From: Nemertoderma westbladi
Taxonomy: Eukaryota; Xenacoelomorpha; Nemertodermatida; Nemertodermatidae
Reading direction: 5' to 3'
Assembly: GCA_032718475.1 (NCBI GenBank)
Contig: JAUCBJ010008236.1
Location: 1-58,623, forward strand
Length of the DNA stretch: 58,623 nucleotides
The notes under the pieces are model-generated. The model did not search any database. It was not told the DNA's origin and was given only the letters and a program-made list of their open reading frames with translations. Below are positions 1-10,448 of the stretch, one piece after another. Positions within the stretch are counted from its first letter, which is position 1. Every line of letters starts with the position of its first letter. The position numbers and the translations under genes are program-made.

Positions 1-429
1 TTATTATCTAGAAGACATTCTAATTTGGCGGGTTAAACTGCCAAAGGTCTGAAAGCGCGAACACTTGTCTGGATCCGACCGAAAAAAAAAATTTCGAAAA
101 AATGTACTGGGGTGGTTATATTGCAGCACCAAAATTACAAGTAGTGCACAACTTTCACCAAATTTGAAAGTTACATTTTCGGCTAATTATTTTTCAATAC
201 AGGTTTTCTGGGGTGCAAAATACATTGGAAAATATTAAAAAATGATATGATTACTACAAATAGCTGTTTAGTCCTCTCTGCGTAGGAAAAAAATGAAAAA
301 AACAAGTAAACAGCACTTTTCAGTTAGAACACAAAATTTTTAATTCACTTATACGATGCTATAAATTCACATTTTAGGTTTTCGAGGGCGCTGATTCTAA
401 TGGAATACATTTCTAATGTGCCAGATCAT
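1..429. other. AT-rich non-coding DNA
   Basis: No gene, RNA or clear repeat is supported. Fragments such as 'caccaaatttgaaag' resemble the tandem repeat that follows, so this may be its decayed edge. Confidence 0.4.
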
Positions 430-1250
430 TGCTACTTGTATTTTTCGGCGTAATTTGGCAAATTTTGGTGCTAGCACCAAATTTCGTACCCATCACCAAA
501 AAGTACAAGTTTGCGATGTCCAGTGCTGTTTTTATTGATTCCATCGGATTCAGGACCCTCATAGACCCGTATAACGCAAGAAACAAGGTGATACTATCTA
601 CTTATCAATTTGCATATTTTCCAAAATTTGGTGCTGGCACAACAATTTTCACCCACCGGCGAAAAATACAAGTTTGAGAACTCTTATGAAATTTTTACTG
701 ATTCCATTGAATTCAGAACCATCACAAACCCGTATAACGCAAGAAACAAGGTGACACAATCAATTGATATATTTGATGGTTTTCAAAATTTGGTGCTAGC
801 ACCACATTTTGCACCCACATCCGAAAAATACAAGTTTGAGATGTCTAGTTCGATAATTATATTTTCCATTGAATTCAGAACAGCCATAAATAAACCTCTA
901 AAACGCAAGAAATAAATTGTCACAAGCAATTTTATCTATTGAATGGATTTTCAAAATTTCGTGCTAGCACCAAAATTTGCACACAGCACCGAAAAATACA
1001 AGTTTGATACGCTTGGTGCAACTCGTATATATTTCATCGAATCCAGAAACCCAAAAAACCCCAATTGCGTAAAAAACAAGTTTCAAACGTTCAATTTACA
1101 AAATTGACTTATTTCAAAATTTGGTGCTGGCACCAAAATTTGGTACCCGCCGAAAAATACAAGTTTGAAATTTCTAAATCAATTGATATGAATTCCATCA
1201 AATTTCTAACACCAAAAAACCGGTGTAAATCAAAAATAGAGATGTTACAA
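430..1250. repeat. degenerate ~165-bp tandem repeat with palindromic box
   Basis: Five diverged units, with the landmark GGTGCTAGCACC or a near variant at about 468, 629, 791, 959 and 1124, giving a period of roughly 161-168 bp. Each unit then carries 'ccgaaaaatacaagtttga' and 'attccat.gaattcagaa'. The landmark sits inside a longer palindrome (AAATTTGGTGCTAGCACCAAATTT-like). Short open frames here follow the repeat and are not genes. Confidence 0.75.
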
Positions 1251-1837
1251 TTCATATTTAATGAAATGTAATTTTCAAAAAACGTCTCAAAAAAAGTGCC
1301 AAAAGTAGGGTTAAAAAATGGTGCTATAACTCGAAAAGTACCCAATATTTTTGAAAACGGTTTTCACTACTAGGAAGACAATAGATTTTTAGGAAAAGTC
1401 ATAAAATTTCAGATTCCCAACTGCGTTTGTTTCAGAATTATAATAAAAAAACCATGGGAGGGGTCATATTGACCCCCCCCCCGGGTTTAATAGGGTTAAA
1501 TATGAAATATATTTCATATATATTAGGCAATTTTCCCTTATAGCCATTCAAATCTGAAATGGCCCATATTGGATAGTGTCGCTTGGAGCCACTCAACTAT
1601 AATGTGGCCCGATATTAGCCAATTTGTATCAAACGCCCTTGAAAAGGCAATGGCCCATGCAAGACCATGTTCCATTTGAGCCAAAAGTTCGAAATGGCCT
1701 TAATTAGTCACTGTTCATAAAGGGCCACTAAAAAATATAATGGTTCTTACAAGACAATGTCCCCTTGGAGCCACCCAAATGACAAATATTATTTAGATTA
1801 TCTAAAAATAAAAAAAATAAAATGTTTGTTACAATAT
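1251..1837. other. non-coding DNA with degenerate 'tggcc..gcca' repeats
   Basis: No coding potential. Phrases like 'aatggccc', 'ttggagccac' and 'caagac.atgt' recur at about 1555, 1585, 1650 and 1760, suggesting an old simple repeat. A C10 run lies at 1473-1482. Confidence 0.35.
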
Positions 1838-2375
1838 ATTTTGTTACATTATGTCAACTTAACAGCGTTCTGGTGAATTACTCATAACGCTGCAAAGTAC
1901 TACTTTGCAGCGTTGCGGCCTATAGGACGGAAGGTTGCAAAGTAATCAATGACATGGAAACAACTTCAATTACCGTATTCCAGAATGTATTATTTCCATT
2001 TATGTTAATGATTGCAGCTTTATTATCCAATTTGCAGTGACGGGACTAGCTACTGGATGTAAATAATTGTTTAACGTGTGCTGTAATCCATTATGTCGAA
2101 ACGCCCAATATAAACACTTTAGAGAAAATGAGCAAAGAAAATGGCGACAGTGTTCAATAAACCTGAACGGTCACAGACGGTGAATAAGTTTGCTTCAGTC
2201 GACTATAGTCAAGATGGATTAATGATTTATCACATCCAAGCAGGAGACCAGTGTACCTGTTAATAAATTTCACTTATATTCGATATAGTACATGATTAAA
2301 ATGTATAAATGAGCAACCATAAAATCCTTTCTTCACAAACCGAACGCTGATAAGTTGACATAATGTAACAAAATT
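1838..2375. mobile_element. MITE-like element with ~30-bp inverted termini
   Basis: The left end reads TTTTGTTACATTATGTCAAC followed by TTAACAGCGTT. The right end (2343-2375) is its near-perfect reverse complement, with one mismatch seen in the inner part. Nothing inside codes for protein. An internal palindrome 'gctgcaaagtactactttgcagc' lies near 1891-1913 and resembles the neighbouring foldback. No target duplication was identified. Confidence 0.55.
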
Positions 2376-2525
2376 ACATACATCATTGCTTGCAAAGGTC
2401 ACTTTTCAGCGTTAAAGACCCTTGTTTATTGATGTAAACCTCCCTCGCTGCGCTCGCTCGGTACATAAATAAACTCGGGTCATAACGCTGCAAAGTGCTA
2501 CTTTGCACACAATGATGTAAATAGT
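2376..2525. mobile_element. short foldback element, copy 1
   Basis: 'Tacatcattg..tgcaaag' at the left is mirrored by 'ctttgcacacaatgatgta' at the right. The right arm GTGCTACTTTGCACACAA.. and the following 'atgtaaatagttatta' recur at 54265-54320 (copy 2), so this is a dispersed family. It abuts the preceding MITE-like element. Confidence 0.5.
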
Positions 2526-4124
2526 TATTAGATTTAATTAATACGGGATAAATTTCACATTATATTTAATAGGCCTATAGATAATTGTTACATTAGGGTA
2601 AGAGGCAAAACGTCTACATTTATGTCTCCAATATATGAATTACTGGTGGGGGATGGAATTCGTAGGGGTCGTAAGATGTATTTAGGCTAGTCTATAAACT
2701 AATCCCCCACCACCCAGTGAAAAATGAGTATGTGCATCTCATGTGTTTCATGTTCGAGATGTGTAAAACCAACGTCATGAATACAAGTGTATGTTTTATG
2801 ATTGTGTTTTCTAATGTGGGACAAACTGGTAGTAATCGCAGTAGAAACACATTCGTAACTAAGTGGTAACCAATGTTAAGCAACACATAAAAATAATTGG
2901 TTCCGTTAGGGTTACACATCAGTTATGTATGTTTAACACACATGTTTAGCATATGTGTGTTGTATTACGTGATACTAATATGTTGCACATTGGGGAAAAT
3001 ATAAAATGTAAATCATGAGTATTGGCAAATCCTATCCAACTTGGGACACTATTGTCACATCACATTAGAAAATAATAAGTATTTTATGCGATCCACAATG
3101 GTTTATAATATGTTCCCAATGAGTTTCTCAAATTGGTTTTGCTGTATGAGTAACCAATTCGTAACATATACTAACCTGAGTGATTTTGGCGCTCAGCCAA
3201 TGAAATGTCAGACAGTGAACAGTGATGGGTATAGCAGTAGCAGAGTACCGGTACTGGAACTTTACATTTCAGCATTTGTGCTGTCAGGCTGTAGTCAGGA
3301 TGTCAGGTAGTGCTGTAGCAGTACTGTAGTCTGGTAGTACTGGAGTACTGAGTACAGCTACCGGTGCGGTAGTCCTAATGCAGGTCTGGGAAATTAGCCC
3401 AATAGGGAAACTTATTTATTTCCCTATAGGGAAGTTTTTATTTCCGTAGGCCTATAGGGAAATCACAAATTTCCTTATACACTATAGGCCTAGGGAAATT
3501 CAAATTATACAATATCTTGGTTTTTATTTGTTTTTTTTATTTTACACCTTTAATTTCTGAAAACTAAATAGTTCGCCTATCAGCCTATGCAGCTATCTGG
3601 CTATGTAACTAGCAGACTAGGCCTACTGAAATATACTAATTACTTACCATAATACAGTAATACAGTAATACACAGTAATATTCTGATATTAGACACTGTT
3701 CTGTCTGTCTGTACTGCTGTATTGCAGTATTAGACATTATGTGAGATACTGAAACAATCTGTTGAAACGGTTCAAAGGCCTTCGCGCAGCACATGAGATA
3801 CCGGTACTAAAACAATATATTGAAACGATTAAGAGGTCTATATATTTTCCATCATCGCTAACACCCCAATTCATGATATTGACTGATTGAATGGGATAAT
3901 CTTTTTAGGCTCATTAAGCCAAAGAATGCCTGATCATGGATGATATTCTATAGTAAACCTCTTCCATTTTCTTTTCCAAAGTTGCCTTGTGCCTTGCAGC
4001 CTTGGTTCCCATTTATCGACCACTCACAAGGATGAAAGCTAGGGATGGTCTAGCTGTCTAGGCTGAAGCATTTAAAGCACTGTCAGACTGTGCAGCTGTG
4101 CTCAAACAGTGCTGCCCCGGCCCC
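2526..4124. other. non-coding DNA, no gene seen
   Basis: No supported gene. A hairpin pairs 'actggtgggggat' (about 2641) with 'atcccccaccacccagt' (2701-2717). The string ACCCAGTGAAAAATGAGTAT at 2712 is found again, inverted and with two changes, at 12450-12472, pointing to a shared small element. Runs of 'agtactg' and 'ggtac' and several TAGGCCTA palindromes occur at 3230-3660. Confidence 0.4.
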
Positions 4125-4225
4125 CGTGCACCATACCGTGCCCAGGCTGGCGTGCCCCTGCCCCATCTAGGGATCGAAACAGGGCTTCCTAATTGGAAGC
4201 CCAGGAATGTCACCAATAGGCCAAG
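4125..4225 (-). repeat. tRNA-derived SINE-like fragment
   Basis: Read on the minus strand, an A-box-like 'ttggcctattggtga' is followed by a possible anticodon arm (CCTGG.../...TTAGG) and a B-box-like 'gtttcgatccc'. The segment is distinctly GC-rich against its surroundings. Spacing fits a tRNA head, but the structure is imperfect and no tail was traced, so I treat it as a SINE remnant, not a tRNA gene. Confidence 0.45.
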
Positions 4226-4987
4226 CTGCAGCTTGGTCTAGGGTCTAGCTGCAGCTGTGCTTCTAGCGTAGAACTGCTGAACTGTGCTGTACAGGGTACA
4301 GCTCTAGTCATGCCCATATAGCCTTATGATCGGACCCCTGTACCTTGTTAGTGTTACAGCAGCCATCCTCCATAGCATCTCTACAAACAAAGTCCAATTT
4401 TGGAATGTATGAATACATTTCTGCAAAAGCATGGTAGGAATAATGAATTTGGCACAAAAAACATATATTTATTGAAAAATGATAGAATTTATGATGGAAA
4501 TATTCTTGCAGGACTTTAAAATATTATTTTTTAATTTAGGAAAGTCCAATTTTGGAGTGTATTCCGATTTCGGAATCTACCCTCGCACAAAGTTCCAAAA
4601 TTGGAATAAGTCCAAAATCGCCTATATCACCGACTGCCAGGTAAAGTTTTATGGAGAAAAACGTTATCTGGTGGTATTCTGTATTCCCCTTAGTCAGTTA
4701 GTCTGTTAGTATTTCCTTTCAAAAAAATAATAAACTTTAGTGATTAGGCCTATTCTTATTAGGCCTATATCAGTATATCAAAATATATTCAATAAATTCC
4801 GAAAAAAGTGTCTCATGTCACCCCACTTTACGGTCCAAAGCGGTACCGGTACTATTAATGCCCGTACCCGAACTGCTACTTTGATATCAATAAAACAATT
4901 CCATAGATAGCTGTATAGACTAGTATTCTGTATTCTGCAACATTTGAGAATATCATTATTTAGATATTTCTTTAGGCCTACTCCGTC
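4226..4987. other. non-coding flank of the CMC transposon
   Basis: No gene. The phrase 'gtccaattttgga' occurs at about 4392 and 4546, and inverted ('ccaaaattgg') at about 4595. It may belong to subterminal repeats of the downstream transposon, but no matching right end was found. Confidence 0.3.
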
Positions 4988-6991
4988 ATGACTTCTAGAT
5001 CGCAGGAATATCGCAAAAGGAAACATCAAATTGCATTTGAATTATCTCATATTACTGGTATAGGACCTCACCATGACCATGACAGTAGAGAATATGGAAA
5101 TAGAAGTGAGATACCAGTATGCGCGATACCTGAAGATAACCATTGGAGCATGAGCATCAGTGCAAACATTAGTTCTTCTACTTCCAGTAGACCTACTGAT
5201 GATGATGACTTGCAAACAAGTACTATTAGTGATAGTAGCAGCAGTCATTCTGAAACTGAAAGCAGTTCCTCTAATTCTAATGTATCGGAATCTGAACTGA
5301 CTGATGACGGTACATTTCCCTCCAAATCTTGCAACCTAAGTGATAATTTTTGTTGTGATCTTTTGCAGTGGGCAGCCCAAAATAGCTCAGTATCAGATAG
5401 AGCTTTATCATCTCTTCTATTATTGCTGCGTAAAAGGGGTTTCCAGCACCTTCCATCTTCTGTCACTACTTTGAGATGTCATCACCTAAACGCCGCGGAG
5501 AGATCGCTACAGAGAATTCCTTGTGCTGGAGGTCAAATGGTTTTCTTTGGAGTTCCAAATGAACACCACCTGTTAAAGTTGGATGTTAGTATTGATGGAT
5601 TACCCTTATCAAGATCATCTAATACAGCACTATGGCCAATTTTGGGAGCTGAACATTGCCAAGATCATAGTAAGCCATTTGTCATATCATTATGGTTAGG
5701 TAAAAGCAAGCCAAACGATTTAGATGAATATTTACAACAGTTTATTTCATATGTGGTTGAATTCAATATAGATATTAAACTCATTTTAGCTGATACGCCA
5801 GCCCGAAGCATGCTTTTAGGAATAAAATCACATTCTGGGTATTACTGTTGCCCTTACTGTTTTATTCCTGGAGAATATTCTCATGATTTTAGGAAAGTTA
5901 TTTTTCCAGGAAGTGGATTTGCTTGTAGGCTGGACAGTCATTACAACCAAATAACTGATGTTAATCACCAACTTAGATTGTCTCCTTTGCGGTTTATTCC
6001 AAGGCTTGGTTTATCGTCTTGTGTTCCACCCGAATATATGCATTCTTTGTGCTTGGGTGTCACTAAACAGCTCATTTTATCATGGGTTTCAAGAAGTTCA
6101 AGTTGTAATCGTTTAGCCCCTTTGCCTTGTGCCATCAGACCAACCAGATGTGTTGAGATCAATGCAATACTAAATGCATTTGGCGTGCGAATGCCCCTTA
6201 TTTTCAATCGGCCGTTGAGAAGTTTTGATTATGTCAAACAATACAAAGCCACTGAATTACGTTCGTTTATATTGTATGCTAGTCCTTTAATGAAAGACTT
6301 TCTACCCACTATGTATTTTAATCACTTAATGAGGCTGCATGTTGCTCTAAGAATTCTTGTCTCAAAGGAACTTGTTGTTCAATCTGAATATAGAGATTTT
6401 GCTGAGCGCCTACTGTTACAATTTCACAGCGAAATTGGTGACCTCTACACTAAAGCCGGCTACACATTTAATGTACATATGTTGATTCATATAACTGAAT
6501 TTGCATCCCGCTATGGCCCTCTAGATTCTTGGAGCTGTTTCAAGTTTGAAAGTTATTTGTCTGAATTAAAACGTGGAATAAATTCTAAGAGAATAGACTT
6601 AATATTACAAGAGACAGTTAACAAACATATGAGGTCGAAGGTAGCTGCACAGTATTCAATACCAAACTTGATAAAATCTAAAGAAATTACTCCTAGAAAA
6701 GGAAACTGTATATATTTGCCTTATAGAAACATGTGGGTACTAATTGCAAAGACGAGGAAGGATACTGAAACTGTGACTGTGATTTCTGGTTTTCAGCTCG
6801 AATTGATCGATGATGCTTACCATACACCATGCAGCAGTCGTGGATATGGAGAGGGTTTCTTTAGAAGAGGCACCACTGTTTCTTCTGTTTCCATCACAAA
6901 AGGAAACTACCGTTGGTGTATATGTATGCCATTTCCTGATAAAGAATTGCCACTTAGTGATATATTATATATATCAGTTCTGTGTAATTAA
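4988..6991 (+). CDS. CMC/EnSpm-like (Transposase_21-related) transposase
   Basis: A 667-residue open frame starting at an ATG right after an AT-rich leader. Residues 1-110 are a basic start followed by an acidic, Ser-rich low-complexity stretch. The core has 'LDVSIDGLPLSRSS' (D199, D203), 'LILADTPARS' (D269), a Cys cluster 'YYCCPYC' (287-291) and 'EYMHSLCLGVTKQ' (E349, H352). This order of an acid near a 'DG.P.s.s' turn, an acid before a zinc-knuckle-like CxxC, and a D/E..H motif is what I associate with animal CMC (CACTA/Mirage/Chapaev) transposases. It would cut and paste the element's own DNA in the nucleus. The frame is uninterrupted. The next gene follows on the same strand 330 bp away. 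Family assignment is by motif memory; the DDE-superfamily call is firmer than the subfamily. Confidence 0.7.
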   Translation: MTSRSQEYRKRKHQIAFELSHITGIGPHHDHDSREYGNRSEIPVCAIPEDNHWSMSISANISSSTSSRPTDDDDLQTSTISDSSSSHSETESSSSNSNVSESELTDDGTFPSKSCNLSDNFCCDLLQWAAQNSSVSDRALSSLLLLLRKRGFQHLPSSVTTLRCHHLNAAERSLQRIPCAGGQMVFFGVPNEHHLLKLDVSIDGLPLSRSSNTALWPILGAEHCQDHSKPFVISLWLGKSKPNDLDEYLQQFISYVVEFNIDIKLILADTPARSMLLGIKSHSGYYCCPYCFIPGEYSHDFRKVIFPGSGFACRLDSHYNQITDVNHQLRLSPLRFIPRLGLSSCVPPEYMHSLCLGVTKQLILSWVSRSSSCNRLAPLPCAIRPTRCVEINAILNAFGVRMPLIFNRPLRSFDYVKQYKATELRSFILYASPLMKDFLPTMYFNHLMRLHVALRILVSKELVVQSEYRDFAERLLLQFHSEIGDLYTKAGYTFNVHMLIHITEFASRYGPLDSWSCFKFESYLSELKRGINSKRIDLILQETVNKHMRSKVAAQYSIPNLIKSKEITPRKGNCIYLPYRNMWVLIAKTRKDTETVTVISGFQLELIDDAYHTPCSSRGYGEGFFRRGTTVSSVSITKGNYRWCICMPFPDKELPLSDILYISVLCN

Positions 6992-7321
6992 ATAGCATCC
7001 TTGCCTTGATAATATTATTTGATAAATACATAGGTAACGACTTTGTTGCTTAATCAATGTATATACCACTATCTTTCTATATGTCATGATTTTGTTTCTC
7101 AGATAATAAAATTTGTTAAATATATAATGACTTTATACGATTCTTAAATATGGCTCACTCTATGGCTCATGTTTAAAATTTCTTATCATTGTCAGACACA
7201 ATTCTCTGGAATTTATATTCTACCCGTAATCTGCCTATACACTATCTGAAACTCAAAACTATACATACACTGCTATTTTAATTGTTTGTTTGCTTAAGTT
7301 CATTTATATTCAACTGGTACA
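6992..7321. other. intergenic spacer between the two transposon genes
   Basis: AT-rich, with 'aataaa' at about 7105 that could end the first transcript. No coding potential. It probably holds the promoter of the second gene, but no clear TATA box stands out. Confidence 0.35.
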
Positions 7322-9535
7322 ATGTTTTCAATTAGCGACGCTATTGTATATTATAAGAAAGATAAACAATTCTTTTCTGTGGACTTGGAAAGAGAGGTGT
7401 GTGACTACGATCATATTTGCCCTGCAACGGGAGTCAATGGTGCACCTAGTACCTACAGAGTCAATTATGGCGGTGAAGGCAATATATATACGTGCGATGT
7501 TTTAACTCATGGCGACCTGAACGATGCGAATTATGTTGCTGTTCTTAATAAGGCTAGGGAAATGAAGGCCAATGGCTATAAGTTTAGACAGATATATGAG
7601 GTTACACCGCGTATGATGACGGTAATTGACGATTCGGCACCGCGTACCAAACGACTTCGATTTAGCTCCTATAAGAGCATTGGGCCGGCAATTCCCTCAT
7701 CTGATGACGATGAATGTGTTACCGGTAGTGGTAACTTCAAACGACCGCACCCAGTGTTATCACTTTCAAATGCAGGTTCTCAGCAGCCGCAATCAATGTT
7801 TTCGCGGCCTAATCCAGTTCCTCCATTTACACCATTATCTAATAATAGTACTGCGACCAATCGATTGGAATCTGCTATCGATCCAGAGTGTTTCTTAACT
7901 TCACCATCACCATCTCTTCCCGTATTTAATATTGCCAGGCCCAATCTGCCATCCGTTACTTCTGAAAATGGACTTACTGGAGGGGCAGTCCTTTCTGCGA
8001 ATGCTGGAATTTCGACACCCACTGTGTCATCGCCAGTATTACCAGCGAATGATGATGTTTATATGCGTCAATTAAGGAATTCAATATCAGCTGCTCCCAG
8101 CAGTACTAGTGATACTTCTCCTACATTGAGTGAATATCGTAGGTTGTCTGGGTCTACATCTCTCAATATTAAGACCATGTCTGATCGACAACTAGCTGAG
8201 GCTAATTTCGCTCTAAGTTATAACAACCGAAATGATATTATTAGCCTCGGAATTCAAGTTGGTAGAATGAAGGACAATATTAAGAAACATACTACCTGTG
8301 GGGGAGCGGAGAATACAGGTAGATCATCAGCGCTTCCTGGGCCAGCGAATTCGAAAGAGGAATTAGCGAGTTTACTATCCAATGGCAATATCGAGAAACA
8401 CTTATTATCACTTGGGGGACCTAATCTGCGAGCGACAGTTAGTCGCCAAATGCAGCGTCTCATTACCCGAGAATTTGGGCTGCAATGTTCAATGACAGGA
8501 AAAAGTCATGGCGCTTTAGCTGGTCCTGGTGGGGCCAAATATTCCCTAGTTAAATTGGGTGTATTAAAAGCTCTAATTTCTGTAAATTCAAAATCACCAG
8601 GATTCAACGAATATATAATTGAGCAGGCACTAATGAAAGCACACCGCTGCTATATCGACAAACGACGTTTACCTAAAGGTAAGGACATTAACTTTACTTT
8701 AGTAGTTTTTATAAATTGCTTGTTTCATAGTTTGTGTCAGTTTGTGTCTTATATTTTTCTATATTTTGCGATATTTTTACTCTCGATATTTTTTGATCGC
8801 GATATTTTTCAAGTCTCGATATTTACCACAAATACCCAGTTACCATGGTAACTAGATATTTCTGGAACGTTTTGAAATTTACAAAATGTTCCAGCTTGTG
8901 GGTTCTTGTTCCAGCTATGATGCAAATAAAGTTTCAGAACATTTTATTGTATAGTTTATGCCCGAATTAACGATTCTTGTATCAAAACGTCTGTTTGCAA
9001 CGGTTGTCATGGAAACTGAAAAATAGAACAATGTAATTTGGATGCAGAATAAGTCATGTAGTGGGGGAAGGGATAGGGATTGGTCCCAAGTCGTAATACC
9101 TTGAATTTTTGCATATACTTTTATATTATATACCATACATATTTATTACATATACTTACATATAATACTTATCGTTACAAATGTTATCGTTACAAAATTG
9201 CCACGGAAACCAGATTTTTCCCAGACATCTGACCTACACAACGCGCGTTGATGAGTAATATATGCTTGAAAATTTCCAGGGCACTTTTAAAGGCTAGTGT
9301 TACCCCCCCCCCCCCCCCCCCCCTAAAATATTTGATTAATTAATTAATACATATATACATTTTATATTTAGCTGAGGCTGATATCATTGTGGAGAGCCCG
9401 GGGAATGATATCCGAGATGATGTACCGGTACCTGATACTCTTGCAGAGCAACGAGCTGAAGATTCTCAAACCCATGTTGATGGTTTATCTTCCGACCTGG
9501 ATGTCCTAGATAACTTGCTAGAAGAGGGATTATGA
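7322..9535 (+). CDS. second, spliced protein of the CMC transposon
   Basis: I propose two exons: 7322-8678 and 9372-9535. Exon 1 ends at CTAAAG|GTAAGG, a strong donor. Exon 2 begins after TTTATATTTAG|CTGAGG. The junction keeps frame (AAA G|CT GAG) and replaces the junk tail of the unspliced frame with an acidic C-terminus ending 'LDNLLEEGL', for 506 residues in all. The N-terminal ~110 residues look globular ('YRVNYGGEGNIYTCDVL'), the middle is Ser/Pro-rich and probably disordered. Residues ~340-450 ('LLSLGGPNLRATVSRQMQRL', then 'KYSLVKLGVLKAL') resemble the DUF4806-type region I associate with second genes of animal transposons. Its role is unknown; by analogy with two-gene CACTA elements it may bind element ends. 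The DUF4806 match is tentative. Confidence 0.65.
9303..9323. repeat. C21 homopolymer inside an intron
   Basis: Uninterrupted run of 21 C within the proposed intron 8679-9371. Length may be unreliable. Confidence 0.9.
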
Positions 9536-10448
9536 CTCAGGCGATGAAATTCATGTCCACAATGTTAAATTGTTATATGATGGTTTAATTATTTTGTTGA
9601 ATCTGATGTAGAATGTTATCCATTTTATATGATGTTATATAGTTGTTTGTACTTGTAGTAGAAGGCCGGTTTGATTTGTGTTATTCGAATTTTGTAGTCT
9701 TTTGAACGAATTCATAATGAATAGAGAAAAAATATTGAAAAATATGTTTTTTTCAAAAAGTTTTTTCCGTAATACGTAATTTTATTCTTAAATTGGTACT
9801 TTTTTTGTTTCTAAATATTTGTAGCGATATACTGTGTACAGTACAGTTAGTAGTGGTACAAAATAAATTGAACTGCAGTATTTAACTATTTTGCTTCCAT
9901 AGTTACTGCGATTCTTATTACTGAACTCTTCAACTCCTAATGTTGCCGTACTCATGTTAAATAATTGTTCTCGAGTGTTCTCGAATATTTATATTTATTC
10001 CGTTTAATGCAAACCTTTTCTACGTCGATGCTCTATCAACACCACGTAATAAAGTTTAAGAAATTCCACCAAAATATTCTATTATACTTTTTTCGCCGGG
10101 AAAAAATAAAATCAATGCAATCCTATGGGTTTCTTTTTTTCCTGGGGAAGAAATGTACTCCTTTTCTGCCGATTTAGGCCTATATGTAGGCCTATATTTT
10201 AGCGAAAAGTAACAATTTAAGAATAAAAGCCTATTTTATTGTTTTACAGTTCATTAAATAGTTGTTACTTTCTTATTATTTCTATTTCGGTTCATTTTAA
10301 ACGATTGTTACGAAGTACAATTATTCTTAAACATTAAATTTTGAATATGATAATGTTTTTTAAAATCAATGTAATTTGTTATATTTCTCTCACTGTCTTT
10401 CCTCGACTATAAAATATTTGAGAAAGGTGAACAAAATTCTGCTTTGGA
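9536..10448. other. non-coding DNA after the CMC transposon genes
   Basis: AT-rich, no gene supported. 'Aaataaattgaactgc' at about 9860 could serve as a polyadenylation signal for the upstream gene. Two TAGGCCTATAT palindromes lie at about 10175-10195. I could not place the transposon's terminal repeats. Confidence 0.35.

Noticed and set aside
4125-4225. Functional tRNA gene
   Set aside because: A- and B-box-like words are present, but the arms do not fold into a proper cloverleaf (eight-base anticodon loop, weak stems), so a SINE remnant is more likely.
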